56,315 nt of DNA from Labilithrix sp. Its GTDB lineage: Bacteria > Myxococcota_A > Polyangia > Polyangiales > Polyangiaceae. Within the stretch, counting starts at the first letter, position 1. Each line of letters opens with the position of its first letter. The position numbers and the translations under genes were made by a program. A model generated the notes under the pieces. It ran no database searches, was not told the DNA's origin, and saw only the letters and a program-made list of their open reading frames with translations. The stretch covers positions 1 through 56,315 of the forward strand of contig JAHBWD010000058.1 in assembly GCA_019637175.1 (NCBI GenBank). The letters run 5' to 3'. Below, piece after piece: positions 33,668 through 41,374 of the stretch.

Positions 33668-34576
33668 GTGACCCCCGCGCTGGCCTTCCTCGTCGCGGTG
33701 CTCGCGCAGAGCGCGTTCGGCGCCGCGCGCCCCGCGGAGTGCGGCGTGCTCGAGGGCTTCAAGGCGACCAACGTGTGGGAGCGCGCCAAGGAGCCGCAGC
33801 TCCGGCGCTACTGCAACCTGCTCGCGAGCGGGACGTCGAAGCTCGTCGGCAGCGCCGCGCTCGCGAAGGAGGTCCCCGCGATCGCCGACGAGGCCGACAA
33901 GCTCCTCCCGGGGCGCGCGGCGCCGAGCGTCCTCAAGGGCCGCGCGCTCCTGCGCCTCGGGAAGCCCGACGGCGCGCTCGCCGCGCTGAAAGAAGCGCGG
34001 TCGCGCGACGATCGCGCGCTCGACGATCCGGTCGCGCTCCTCGCGTGGGCGCGCGCGAACGCGCGCACGGGACACCTCGAGGAGGCCGCGCAGGCGTATC
34101 GCGCCGCGCTCCCGCGCACGAGCGCGCTCTCGGCGGCCGAGCGCAGCGCCGCGTCGTTCGAAGCGGGCATGATCGTGATGGCACAAGGGCCGAAGGGGAT
34201 CGACGACGCCGTCGCGATGCTCCGTCAGGCGCGCCGCGAGGCGCAAGACGCGATGCAGATCGCGTCCGTCGTCGCCCTCGGCCTCGCGCTCGATCGCGCG
34301 GGGCAGAGAGACGAAGCCAAGGCCATCCTCACCGAGCGGGTCCGATCCGACGTGAAGCCGGTGCTCGCCGACGCGAGGGTGGTCGACGCGCTCGCCGACG
34401 CGGGCGTCTCTCACGAGGGAGGCGCGCTCGTCGCGACGGCGCTCGAGCTGACGGATCCGGCCGCCGCGCGCGAGGCGTGGAAGCGCTACGTCGAGGGCGC
34501 GGGAGGGAAGGGGCCCTGGGCCGATCACGCGCGCGCGCACGAAGCGCTCGCGCGTCCGAAGGCGGGGCCGCGATGA
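33668..34576 (+). CDS. Secreted TPR-like helical protein
   Basis: 302 residues from GTG 33668. Weak signal peptide (LAFLVAVLAQSAFGAA). The rest is helical with repeated Leu/Ala patterns such as APSVLKGRALLRLGKPDGAL, DPVALLAWARANARTGHLEE, AAQAYRAALPRTSAL, consistent with TPR. No known family beyond this. It overlaps the next gene by an ATGA and so belongs with it. Confidence 0.75.
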   Translation: MTPALAFLVAVLAQSAFGAARPAECGVLEGFKATNVWERAKEPQLRRYCNLLASGTSKLVGSAALAKEVPAIADEADKLLPGRAAPSVLKGRALLRLGKPDGALAALKEARSRDDRALDDPVALLAWARANARTGHLEEAAQAYRAALPRTSALSAAERSAASFEAGMIVMAQGPKGIDDAVAMLRQARREAQDAMQIASVVALGLALDRAGQRDEAKAILTERVRSDVKPVLADARVVDALADAGVSHEGGALVATALELTDPAAAREAWKRYVEGAGGKGPWADHARAHEALARPKAGPR

Positions 34577-35703
34577 GGCGCTGGCTCGTCGTCGCGTGCA
34601 TGGCGATCGCGCCCGCGGCGGCGCGCGCGGACACGCCGCCTTCGGTCTGGGATCGCGCGAAGGATCCCGCCGTGGGCGAGACGTATCGCCTCCATGTCGA
34701 GGCGCAGCGGCGGGCGACGCAAGCGGACTCGGACATGGGCGCCATCGAGCGTCGCTACGTGCCCGAAGGTCAATCGAGCGCGATGCGCGCGCGCGTGATG
34801 CTCGAACGAAGCAAGGCGGAGAGCAGCCCCGATCCGCGCCTGAGGTTCGATCTCGGCTTCGTCTACTTGATCCTGGCGAAGACCGAGGATCGGAGCCTCT
34901 ATCCGCGCGCGGCCGAGGTCCTCCAGGGCGCGCTCGCCATGGCGCCCGATCATCCGCTCGCCGAGCGAGGCTGGCGCGCGCTCTCGGAAGCGTGCGGGCA
35001 CACGGGCGATCACGATTGCGAGAAGAAGGCGTACACCGAGGTCCTCCGCCGCGAGGTCGAAGAGCGCGCGCGCGCGACGCCGACGCTCAACCTCGCGGAG
35101 GTCGAGATGCACCTCGGCAACCTGCCCGAGGCGATCGAGGGCTATCGCGAAGCGCTTCGGCTCGCGTCGCGCGGGCTCTCTCCCGAAACCGGTCCGCTCG
35201 CGGTGTGGGGGCTGGCCGTCGCCCTCGATCGTTCGGGCGATCGCCTCGGCGCCGAGCGCGAGGCGCGCTTCGCGATCGATCTGGAGCGATCGATGGGGCT
35301 CGAGACGACGGGTCAACGCGTCTCGGTGCTCCTTCACACGACCGGCGTGTTCTTCGTGCCCGACTACGAGGTCACCTGGTACGAGGGCGTCGGCGCCGCC
35401 GCGCTCGCGAAGGCGCCGCAGCAGACGGCGGCGGAGGCCGCGCGCCTCTGGCAGATCTCCGAGCGGATGTTCGGGCTCTACGTGCGTGGGGCCGAGCAGT
35501 CCTACGAGCTCAGGCGGCGGCTCCGCGAGGCGAAGCCGGCGAGCGAGCGGGGCCCCGAGGTCGCGCCCGATCGCTGGCTCGAGCTCGCGAAGGTTCGGCT
35601 CGCGGCGGCGAAGGGCGAGCGGGAGAAGGCCGAGAAGCGACGAGGCCGAGAGCCTGCGCCGAAGCCGAGCGCGCGCGACGTCGATCCGGACGTGCAGCTG
35701 TGA
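34573..35703 (+). CDS. Secreted TPR protein
   Basis: 376 residues with a signal peptide (MRRWLVVACMAIAPAAARA). TPR-type repeats run from about residue 60 to 260, for example RLRFDLGFVYLILAKTEDRS, ERGWRALSEACGHTGDHDCE and LNLAEVEMHLGNLPEAIEGY. The tail is Lys/Arg/Glu-rich. Start codon overlaps the upstream stop, and its own stop overlaps the downstream GTG, so 33668-36602 is one coupled unit. Likely a periplasmic scaffold; the partner is unknown. Confidence 0.78.
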   Translation: MRRWLVVACMAIAPAAARADTPPSVWDRAKDPAVGETYRLHVEAQRRATQADSDMGAIERRYVPEGQSSAMRARVMLERSKAESSPDPRLRFDLGFVYLILAKTEDRSLYPRAAEVLQGALAMAPDHPLAERGWRALSEACGHTGDHDCEKKAYTEVLRREVEERARATPTLNLAEVEMHLGNLPEAIEGYREALRLASRGLSPETGPLAVWGLAVALDRSGDRLGAEREARFAIDLERSMGLETTGQRVSVLLHTTGVFFVPDYEVTWYEGVGAAALAKAPQQTAAEAARLWQISERMFGLYVRGAEQSYELRRRLREAKPASERGPEVAPDRWLELAKVRLAAAKGEREKAEKRRGREPAPKPSARDVDPDVQL

Positions 35704-36602
35704 AGCCGACGAAGCCTCGCGATCGCGCGGTCAAGACGGCGCTGGATCGCGTGCGCGCGCGAGCCGATCTACGCGCGCGGCGCGCGGCCGATCCGGTCGA
35801 CTTCGTCCATCGCCACCGGAGCCGTGAGGATCGCGAGATCGTCGCGCTGCTCGCGGCGAGCTGCGCGTTCGGCAACGTGAAGGCGATCCGCGCGAAGCTC
35901 GAAGAGGCGCTCGCGCTCATCGGGCCGCGCCCCGCGCGCGCGGCCGACGATCCGCGCGCCCTCCACGCGCGGCTCTCCGGGTTCAAGCACCGCGTGTTCC
36001 GGGGCGAAGATCTGGCGAAGCTGATGGTCGGGGCGCGCCGGGTGCAGGTCTCTGCGGGCTCGCTCGGACGCGCGTTCGAAGCCGAGCTCGCGCGCGCCGA
36101 CGCCGACGCGCGCCTCGGCTCGAGCGAGGCGCGCCTTCGCGAGGCGCTCGCGTGCTTCTGCGATCGGATCCGCGCCGAGGGCGGCCTGCCCCGCGCGGGC
36201 GAGCGCGATCCGAGCGGTCGTCGCGGTCCGTCGCACTTGCTCGCCGACGCCCGCGCGGGCAGCGGGGCCAAGCGTCTTCTCCTCTTCTTGCGTTGGATGG
36301 TGCGCCCCGCCGACGGGATCGATCTCGGCCTCTGGGACGTGCCGGCCTCGCGCCTGGTCGTGCCGGTCGACGTCCACATCCACAAGCTCGCGCGAAACCT
36401 CGGGCTGACGCGGCGCCGCGATCTGTCGTGGACGACGTCGGTCGAGATCACGCGGAGCCTCGCGCGCTTCGACGCGGCCGATCCCATCCGCTACGATTTT
36501 TCGCTTTGCCACATGGGGATGGTCCAGCGGTGCCCCTCGAAGGCCGATCCCGCGCGGTGCGAGGGCTGCGGCGTGCGGCCGGTCTGCACTCATTGGGCGT
36601 GA
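35700..36602 (+). CDS. TIGR02757/DUF2400 family protein, HhH-like with Cys cluster
   Basis: 300 residues from GTG 35700. Family segments: DPVDFVHRHRSREDREIVAL, LLAASCAFGNVKAI, HRVFRGEDLAKLM, AKRLLLFLRWMVRPADGID, LVVPVDVHIHKLARNLGLTR, DFSLCHMGM. The C-terminus reads C-x8-C-x2-C-x5-C (RCPSKADPARCEGCGVRPVC), similar to the Fe-S loop of endonuclease III-type glycosylases. A DNA glycosylase-like fold is plausible, but the family has no proven function. It overlaps the TPR gene upstream by a GTGA. Confidence 0.88.
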   Translation: MKPTKPRDRAVKTALDRVRARADLRARRAADPVDFVHRHRSREDREIVALLAASCAFGNVKAIRAKLEEALALIGPRPARAADDPRALHARLSGFKHRVFRGEDLAKLMVGARRVQVSAGSLGRAFEAELARADADARLGSSEARLREALACFCDRIRAEGGLPRAGERDPSGRRGPSHLLADARAGSGAKRLLLFLRWMVRPADGIDLGLWDVPASRLVVPVDVHIHKLARNLGLTRRRDLSWTTSVEITRSLARFDAADPIRYDFSLCHMGMVQRCPSKADPARCEGCGVRPVCTHWA

Positions 36603-36668
36603 CTTTCGGCGACCTTCCGTGAGAGCCTTGGGAGGTCCTCAGGCTCCTCCGCGGGGGCGATTCCAGGC

Positions 36669-37799
36669 ATGGCCGCTGCCAAAAAACAGTTCCCCCTCGA
36701 TGCTTTGCGGACCGACGGTTGGTTCGAGCGCATCGGTGAGGGCATCGGTAGCTTCCAGGCGCTCTGCGAGATCGTCGGCGAGCGGTTCTTCGCCTTCTCG
36801 ATCATCGTCGGCGCGCGCATCACCGCGCTCACGATCGACCGGCGGAGCCCCGACCAGACGTTGGTCGACTTCGTCGTCGGCTCGGCCGAGGCGGAGGGCG
36901 ACCTCGAGCCCCAGCGGCTGACGCTGGCCGACTTCCGGCGGCGCCTCGTCGGCGCGCTCCTCGTCGAGGAGGAGAAGCAGACGTCGGCGCCCGAGCGCGA
37001 CACCGACGTCGAGGCCATCCAGCTCTACATCGGCGTCCGCTATCTGCTGCTCGCGCCGCTCTACGGCTACTCGCTGGTCTCGCTGGAGATGGCCTCGGGG
37101 GAAGACGCCGAGATCGCCGTTCTCCACGACGGCGTCGAAGAGAAGTACGACCTCGAAGGGTTCCGCCTGCGGATCCGCTCGCACGTGCGCGAGGAGCTCG
37201 ATCGCGTCGCGACGGGCGCGCGGTCGGCCATCGATCTGTCGAAGGTCGCGGAGGCCGAGGCCTGCGCGCTCCGCAAGGAGTGGCCGAAGGTCATCGCCCT
37301 GCTCGGCACCTGGCCGGCGCCGCTCGCGATTTTCCTGCGCACCCCGGAGGGTCAGATGCTGGCGCCCGAGGCGCGCGCGCTGATCGCGAAGGGCCTGGGC
37401 CTGCTCGGCTCGGCCTGCGTGCACCTCGGTGAGATCGAGCAAGCGGAGGAAGTCTTCCGCATCGGCATTCAGTACGCCCAGGAGGGCATGGCCGCGGCCG
37501 AGCTCTTCCGCCGCCTCGGCGAAGCTCTCTTGATGAACGAACGTCCTGGCGAGGCCATCGGCCCGCTCCGCCGCGCGCTCGCCTTCGGCGGTCTCCCGCA
37601 GGAGGTCCTTCCGCCGCTCGCCCGCGCGCTGCTCAAGCGAGGCCGTTACGTCGCCGCCTTCGCGTGCCTGAAGGACGCGCTCGCCGCAGGCGCGCCGGAG
37701 AAGGAGCTCGCCGACGACATCCGCGAGGTGGAGACCCGGCTCGGGCCGGCGCTCACCGCGTGGAAGGCGCGCATGCTCACGGCCGAGAAGACGACGTAG
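36669..37799 (+). CDS. Conserved hypothetical protein with TPR-like C-terminus
   Basis: 376 residues, no signal peptide. The N-terminal 170 residues are alpha/beta (GWFERIGEGIGSFQALCEIV, FFAFSIIVGARITALTIDRR, RYLLLAPLYGYSLVSLEMAS). Residues 200-360 are TPR-like helices (LLGSACVHLGEIEQAEEVFR, LFRRLGEALLMNERPGEAI, LLKRGRYVAAFACLKDALA). It is the last gene before the hexamer-repeat island that starts within about 15 bp of its stop. Family unknown. Confidence 0.75.
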   Translation: MAAAKKQFPLDALRTDGWFERIGEGIGSFQALCEIVGERFFAFSIIVGARITALTIDRRSPDQTLVDFVVGSAEAEGDLEPQRLTLADFRRRLVGALLVEEEKQTSAPERDTDVEAIQLYIGVRYLLLAPLYGYSLVSLEMASGEDAEIAVLHDGVEEKYDLEGFRLRIRSHVREELDRVATGARSAIDLSKVAEAEACALRKEWPKVIALLGTWPAPLAIFLRTPEGQMLAPEARALIAKGLGLLGSACVHLGEIEQAEEVFRIGIQYAQEGMAAAELFRRLGEALLMNERPGEAIGPLRRALAFGGLPQEVLPPLARALLKRGRYVAAFACLKDALAAGAPEKELADDIREVETRLGPALTAWKARMLTAEKTT

Positions 37800-37812
37800 C
37801 GCGCTGCCAAGC

Positions 37813-38105
37813 GTGGGGCGTGAGCGTGGGGCGTGATGGGCGTGAGCGTGCGCGGGGGCGTGAGCGTGAGGGTGCGCGAGGGCGTGAGCGTGCGCGTGAG
37901 CGTGAGGGTGCGCGAGGGCGAGGGCGAGGGCGTGAGCGTGAGGGTGCGCGAGGGCGAGGGCGAGGGCGTGAGCGTGCGCGGGTGCGTGCGCGAGGGCGTG
38001 CGCGGGTGCGTGCGCGAGGGCGTGCGCGGGTGCGTGCGCGAGGGCGTGCGCGAGGGCGTGCGCGAGGGCGTGCGCGGGTGCGTGCGCGAGGGCGTGCGCG
38101 AGGGC
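37813..38105. repeat. Hexamer-based GC-rich repeat array (GTGAGC/GTGCGC/GAGGGC/GGGTGC)
   Basis: Nearly 300 bp built from hexamers kept in strict register: GTGAGC, GTGCGC, GAGGGC, GAGGGT and GGGTGC. In the second half GTGCGC alternates with GAGGGC or GGGTGC, giving 12-bp and 24-bp higher-order units, for example from 37986, 38010 and 38034. Because the period is a multiple of three, frames stay open on both strands (His/Ala-rich one way, Val/Arg/Gly-rich the other), but no gene is supported. It begins directly after the stop of the gene ending at 37799. Confidence 0.88.
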
Positions 38106-38447
38106 GCGACGTGAGCGTGCGCGGGGCGGCGGGGCCGTGAGCATGCGCGGTGCCTACGGGGAGTGAGTGGGGGCGCGTGCGCGCGGCGTGAGTGCGCGCG
38201 GGCGCTGGACCGGGGCCGCGAGCGTGGGCGGGGGCTACGGTGGCATGAGCATGCGCGGGGGCTGCGGCGGCGGGGCGTTGTTGGGTGTGAGCGTGCGGCG
38301 GATGGGTGGCTGACGCGTCTTCCTGACTGACGTACCTGCGTACCGGCGCGGCCTGCGCGGGTAGCTCCGTCGCGGCCCGTGCTCCGCGAGTTCGAGAGGC
38401 GATCGAGTCGCGGCCAGCATCCAACAATCCAGCATCCAGCGGCGCGC
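38106..38447. repeat. Decayed repeat field between hexamer array and RAYT promoter
   Basis: 342 bp without a gene. The first 200 bp hold imperfect copies of a unit like GTGAGCATGCGCGG followed by GGCTACGG (for example around 38138, 38215 and 38246), apparently diverged relatives of the preceding array. Composition then shifts to more ordinary DNA with the 3-fold CCAGCATCCA-like repetition at 38413-38440. Confidence 0.55.
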
Positions 38448-38475
38448 TTGACATCGGCTCAACAAGAATTACATT
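38448..38475 (+). promoter_or_regulatory. Candidate sigma-70-type promoter for the RAYT gene
   Basis: TTGACA (38448-38453, perfect -35), a 16-bp spacer, and TACATT (38470-38475, 4 of 6 of the -10 consensus with all of T1, A2, T6). The patch is much more AT-rich than its surroundings. It points at the transposase gene and would start transcription just before the second hexamer array. Confidence 0.6.
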
Positions 38476-38503
38476 GTCGCCCAATCAAGATTTGGTGGGG
38501 GCG

Positions 38504-38626
38504 GCTCCCGCTCCCGCTCCGGCTCCGGCTCCCGCTCTCGCTCTCGCTCTCGCTCTCGCTCTCGCTCTCGCTCTCGCTCTCGCTCTCGCTCTCGCTCTCG
38601 CTCTCGCTCTCGCTCTCGCTCTCGCT
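38504..38626 (+). repeat. GCTCTC hexamer microsatellite abutting the RAYT start codon
   Basis: Five variant hexamers (GCTCCC/GCTCCG, 38504-38533) followed by 15 perfect copies of GCTCTC (38534-38623) and a final GCT, after which the ATG at 38627 follows with no spacer. If translation began at the in-frame TTG 38474, it would encode about 15 Ala-Leu pairs. With the predicted promoter at 38448, the 5' UTR would be nearly all pyrimidine-rich repeat and no Shine-Dalgarno is visible. Copy number changes would preserve frame but change leader length. Confidence 0.92.
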
Positions 38627-39472
38627 ATGTCCGCCCCCTCCAAATCCAAGTCGAAGTCGCGAAAGTCGCGAAAGATGCGAGAGGCGCGGAGGGTCGCTGC
38701 CTTCCGCCGTGCGCGCGCGCGTGCCCCGGTCGGGACGCAGCTGGCGCTCGAGGCCGTCGCGCAGTCGACAGGCAAGCCCACGTGGGGCGGGCGGCGGCGC
38801 GGGGCTGGCCGCAAGCGGGTGAGCGCGCGGCCGTCGGTGCCGCATCGGGCGCGCGCGCGCCACGACTGGCGGCACCCCGTGCACGTCACGCTGCGCGCGC
38901 GACGCGAGCTACCTTCCCTGCGATCGCAGCGGATCCTCGGGATGCTCCAGAGCGTCCTCATCAGCCAGCGCAAGCGGCCGTACGCCGACGCGTTTCAGGT
39001 CGTGCACTTCTCCGTGCAACGCGACCACGTCCACATGATCGTCGAGGGCGACGCGCTCCGTGCGGGCCTCGCCGGCTTCATCATTTCCTTCGCCAAGCGG
39101 CTCAACATGATCCTGCGCCGCAAGGGACAGGTCTGGGCCGACCGGTGGCACGGAACCACGCTCGGCACTCCGCGCGCGGTCCGCAACGCGCTCGTGTACG
39201 TCTTCGCGAATCGCGTGCGACACGGCGCGATCGCCGTCGGCGACGGCGCGGTCGATCTCCACTCTTCGGCGCTCCGCTTCGACGGCTTCGGTCCGCCGCT
39301 GCCGATCGACGAAGAGACGCACGACTTCTTCGACGCGCGAGGACGCCCGTGGCTCCGCCTGAGGTGGCCTCCCGCACGACCGCGAACGTGGCTCCTCGGC
39401 GTCGGATGGCGACGCCACGGACTCATCCACCCGCGTGAAGTGACGTGCTACCGGCCGCGACGCAAGGCATGA
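38627..39472 (+). CDS. REP-associated/IS200-like HUH transposase (RAYT)
   Basis: 281 residues from ATG 38627. Basic N-terminus (residues 1-80, Lys/Arg/Ser-rich, probably DNA-binding). Y1-transposase domain about 82-200: HPVHVTLRARRELPSL, the metal motif HVH at 134-136 (QRDHVHMIVEG), SFAKRLNMILRRKGQVWADR and YVFANRVRHG, in which Y191 is the likely nucleophile by alignment to the RYVELNPVRAG region of RAYTs. The C-terminal 80 residues are Arg/Trp/Pro-rich and specific to this group. It is single-copy here and not bordered by classic IS ends, so it is more likely a resident RAYT than a moving IS. The three flanking repeat fields are candidate substrates. Confidence 0.85.
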   Translation: MSAPSKSKSKSRKSRKMREARRVAAFRRARARAPVGTQLALEAVAQSTGKPTWGGRRRGAGRKRVSARPSVPHRARARHDWRHPVHVTLRARRELPSLRSQRILGMLQSVLISQRKRPYADAFQVVHFSVQRDHVHMIVEGDALRAGLAGFIISFAKRLNMILRRKGQVWADRWHGTTLGTPRAVRNALVYVFANRVRHGAIAVGDGAVDLHSSALRFDGFGPPLPIDEETHDFFDARGRPWLRLRWPPARPRTWLLGVGWRRHGLIHPREVTCYRPRRKA

Positions 39473-39778
39473 GAGGCGAGTCGCGGGCGATCCCTCGCGG
39501 CCCGTTCGCGCGCGCGAAGTGAAGACCTCCGAAGAACGCGAACGCGGTCGTCCGGAGCAGCGACCCTTCGCACGCGCAGCTTCCCGGTCGTAAGCCTCGC
39601 ACACGCGCGCAGCAGCGCTCGGCGCTCGCCAGGGCTCGGCGCTCGCCGGAGCCCGACCCCCGCCGACGCTCGACGCTGGCCAGCGCTCGGCGCCCGCCGA
39701 CGCTCGACGCTTGCCGGCGCCCGAGGCTCGCCGGCGCCCGTCGCTCGCCGACGGTCGCAACACCCCACTTCGTGTGAT
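39473..39778. other. Intergenic region with imperfect tandem repeats
   Basis: 306 bp between the RAYT and def. No gene supported: the minus frame 39448-39768 owes its openness to the repeats. From 39611 to 39770 the sequence is an irregular array of GCTCGGCGCTCGCC-like and GACGCTCGACGCT-like units. The first 130 bp show nothing recognisable. Confidence 0.65.
39611..39770. repeat. Imperfect repeats downstream of the RAYT
   Basis: GCTCGGCGCTCGCC occurs at 39617-39630 and 39634-39647, with a near copy at 39685-39698. GCCGACGCTCGACGCT occurs at 39662-39677 and 39696-39711, a 34-bp period. Units contain GGCG/CGCC pairings that could fold as small hairpins. They differ in sequence from the upstream hexamer array. 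Confidence 0.7.
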
Positions 39779-40354
39779 TCAGCTCCCGTACTTCGCGACC
39801 AGCGCCTTCGCCCGCTCGACGAACGCCGCCATGTGATGCCGCTCGAAGTCGGCCCACGTCGCGAGCGTCTTCGTGTCTTCGACGCGGTCGACGAAGACCT
39901 TGCCGTCGAGGTGATCGAGCTCGTGCTGGAACGTGCCCGCCGTCAGGCCCCTGATCTCGAGCGCGACGTCCTCGCCGTGCCGATCCCACGCGCGCACGTG
40001 CACCCCCGTGAAGCGCCGGACTTCGCCGCGCAGGTTCGGGACGCTCAAGCATCCCTCGTAGCTCAGGAAGGTCTCCGTCGTCGTCGGCGTCAGCGTCGGG
40101 TTGACGAGGATCGTGAGCGGAAAGTTCGGCTTGTAGGGGTAGCGCGGGTTGTCGCGTACCTCGATCGCGCAGATGCGGATCGGCTCGTAGACCTGGTTGG
40201 CCGCGAGGCCCGCGCCGTTGGCGTCGTGCATCGTCTCGACGAGATCGTCGATGAAGGCTTGGACCGCGGGTGACGCGAGCTCCTCCCGCGACAGCTCGCG
40301 CGCCACCTGCCGGAGCACGGGGTGCCCGAGGGTCGCGATCTTCCGGATGGCCAT
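39779..40354 (-). CDS. def: Peptide deformylase
   Basis: 191 residues with the three deformylase motifs: GAGLAANQV (motif 1), EGCLSVP (motif 2, Cys metal ligand) and FQHELDHLDG (motif 3, HExxH). It removes the formyl group from nascent proteins, with Fe2+ or Zn2+ in the active site. The last 25 residues (ERHHMAAFVERAKALVAKYG) extend slightly past the usual helix. It is divergent from nuoA (104 bp between starts). Confidence 0.96.
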   Translation of the reverse strand: MAIRKIATLGHPVLRQVARELSREELASPAVQAFIDDLVETMHDANGAGLAANQVYEPIRICAIEVRDNPRYPYKPNFPLTILVNPTLTPTTTETFLSYEGCLSVPNLRGEVRRFTGVHVRAWDRHGEDVALEIRGLTAGTFQHELDHLDGKVFVDRVEDTKTLATWADFERHHMAAFVERAKALVAKYGS

Positions 40355-40373
40355 GGCCGAACCCTAGCAGACG

Positions 40374-40403
40374 TTGACTTCGGCCGGCCGCTCGCACTAC
40401 ATA
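40374..40403 (+). promoter_or_regulatory. Candidate promoter of nuoABCD
   Basis: TTGACT (40374-40379), an 18-bp GC-rich spacer and TACATA (40398-40403) in the gap between def and nuoA, 84 bp before the nuoA ATG. The local AT patch around 40395-40405 stands out. The -10 match is only partial. Confidence 0.45.
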
Positions 40404-40421
40404 TGGCTCCGCCAGACCCAT

Positions 40422-40443
40422 GCGGAAACCTTCGTTTTTCCGC
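40422..40443. promoter_or_regulatory. Inverted repeat GCGGAAA/TTTCCGC in the nuoA leader
   Basis: Seven-base arms (40422-40428 and 40437-40443) separated by eight bases, between the promoter candidate and the nuoA ATG (40458). It could act as an operator or as a 5' UTR hairpin. No T-run follows, so termination is unlikely. Confidence 0.45.
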
Positions 40444-40457
40444 GGAGAACTCCCCCG

Positions 40458-40820
40458 ATGATCGCGACCTACGCGCCGATGTTCATCATGATCGCCGTCG
40501 CGAGCGCGCTCGCCGGCCTCTTCTTCCTCGGGGCGAGCTTCCTCGGCGGCAAGCTCGAGAAGACCCGCGAGAAGATGCTGCCCTTCGAGTGCGGCTCGGA
40601 GAGCTCCGGCGGCCGGCACCTCAAGCTCTCGGTCAAGTTCTACCTCACGGCGATCCTCTTCGTCGTCTTCGACATCGAGTCGGTGTTCCTCTACCCGTGG
40701 GCCGTGCAGTTCAAGAGCCTCGGCTGGATCGGCCTCGCGTCGATGTTCGGGTTCCTCGCGGTCGTCATCGTGGCGCTCGTCTACGTCGTGAAGAAGGGAG
40801 CGCTCGAATGGGAGAGCTGA
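40458..40820 (+). CDS. nuoA: NADH-quinone oxidoreductase subunit A
   Basis: 120 residues, three TM helices (about 5-28, 60-83, 88-112). Contains the conserved KMLPFECGSES and FYLTAILFVVFDIESVFLYP segments of the ND3/NuoA quinone-site loop. It starts the nuoABCD block and overlaps nuoB by 13 bp. Confidence 0.96.
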   Translation: MIATYAPMFIMIAVASALAGLFFLGASFLGGKLEKTREKMLPFECGSESSGGRHLKLSVKFYLTAILFVVFDIESVFLYPWAVQFKSLGWIGLASMFGFLAVVIVALVYVVKKGALEWES

Positions 40821-41374
40821 AGTCCGTCACCCTCGACGCGAGCGAGTCGTCCGGCTTCGCCACCACGAAGCTCGACGCGCTCCTCGGCTGGGCGCGCAAG
40901 TGGTCGCTCTTCAAGTACCCCTTCGTCACCGCGTGCTGCGGGATGGAGTTCATGGCGCTCACGAGCCCCCGCTTCGACGGCTCGGCGCGCTTCGGCGCCG
41001 AGGCACCGCGCTTCTCGCCGCGCCAGAGCGATCTGCTCTGGGTCGTCGGCACGATCGCCCAGCGCCAAGCACCGGTGCTCAAGCGCATCTACGAGCAGAT
41101 GATGGAGCCCAAGTGGGTCCTCGCGTTCGGCACGTGCGCGAGCTGCGGCGGCTTCTACGACAACTACACGACCGTCCCGGGCATCGACAAAATCATCCCC
41201 TGCGACGTCTACGTCCCGGGCTGCCCGCCGCGCCCCGAAGCGGTCATCGACGGTCTCATGCTGCTGCAAGACAAGATCGCCCGCGGCGACAAGCGCCCCG
41301 GCATCGTCAAGCCGCGCGAAGATCCGGCCGCCGGCGTCGTCCGCCTCCGCCGCAACAAGGAAGATCGCCGATGA
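40808..41374 (+). CDS. nuoB: NADH-quinone oxidoreductase subunit B
   Basis: 188 residues. The N2 [4Fe-4S] cluster ligands appear as VTACCGMEFM (tandem Cys), FGTCASCGG and YVPGCPPRPEA. It carries the terminal cluster that reduces quinone, in the peripheral arm at the membrane interface. Overlaps nuoA (13 bp) and nuoC (ATGA). Confidence 0.97.
   Translation: MGELKSVTLDASESSGFATTKLDALLGWARKWSLFKYPFVTACCGMEFMALTSPRFDGSARFGAEAPRFSPRQSDLLWVVGTIAQRQAPVLKRIYEQMMEPKWVLAFGTCASCGGFYDNYTTVPGIDKIIPCDVYVPGCPPRPEAVIDGLMLLQDKIARGDKRPGIVKPREDPAAGVVRLRRNKEDRR

Noticed and set aside
37813..38105. CRISPR array
   Set aside because: Repeats are contiguous with no unique spacers and no cas genes nearby.
37833..38114. 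93-codon plus frame of Gly/Val/Arg repeats
   Set aside because: A direct product of the 6-bp-period array, not an encoded protein.
36639..38144. 501-codon minus-strand frame rich in His/Ala/Leu
   Set aside because: Openness comes from the hexamer array and from antisense of the 36669 gene. No start, fold or family.
39448..39768. 106-codon minus frame near def
   Set aside because: Lies over the third repeat field; Arg/Ala-rich translation without homology.
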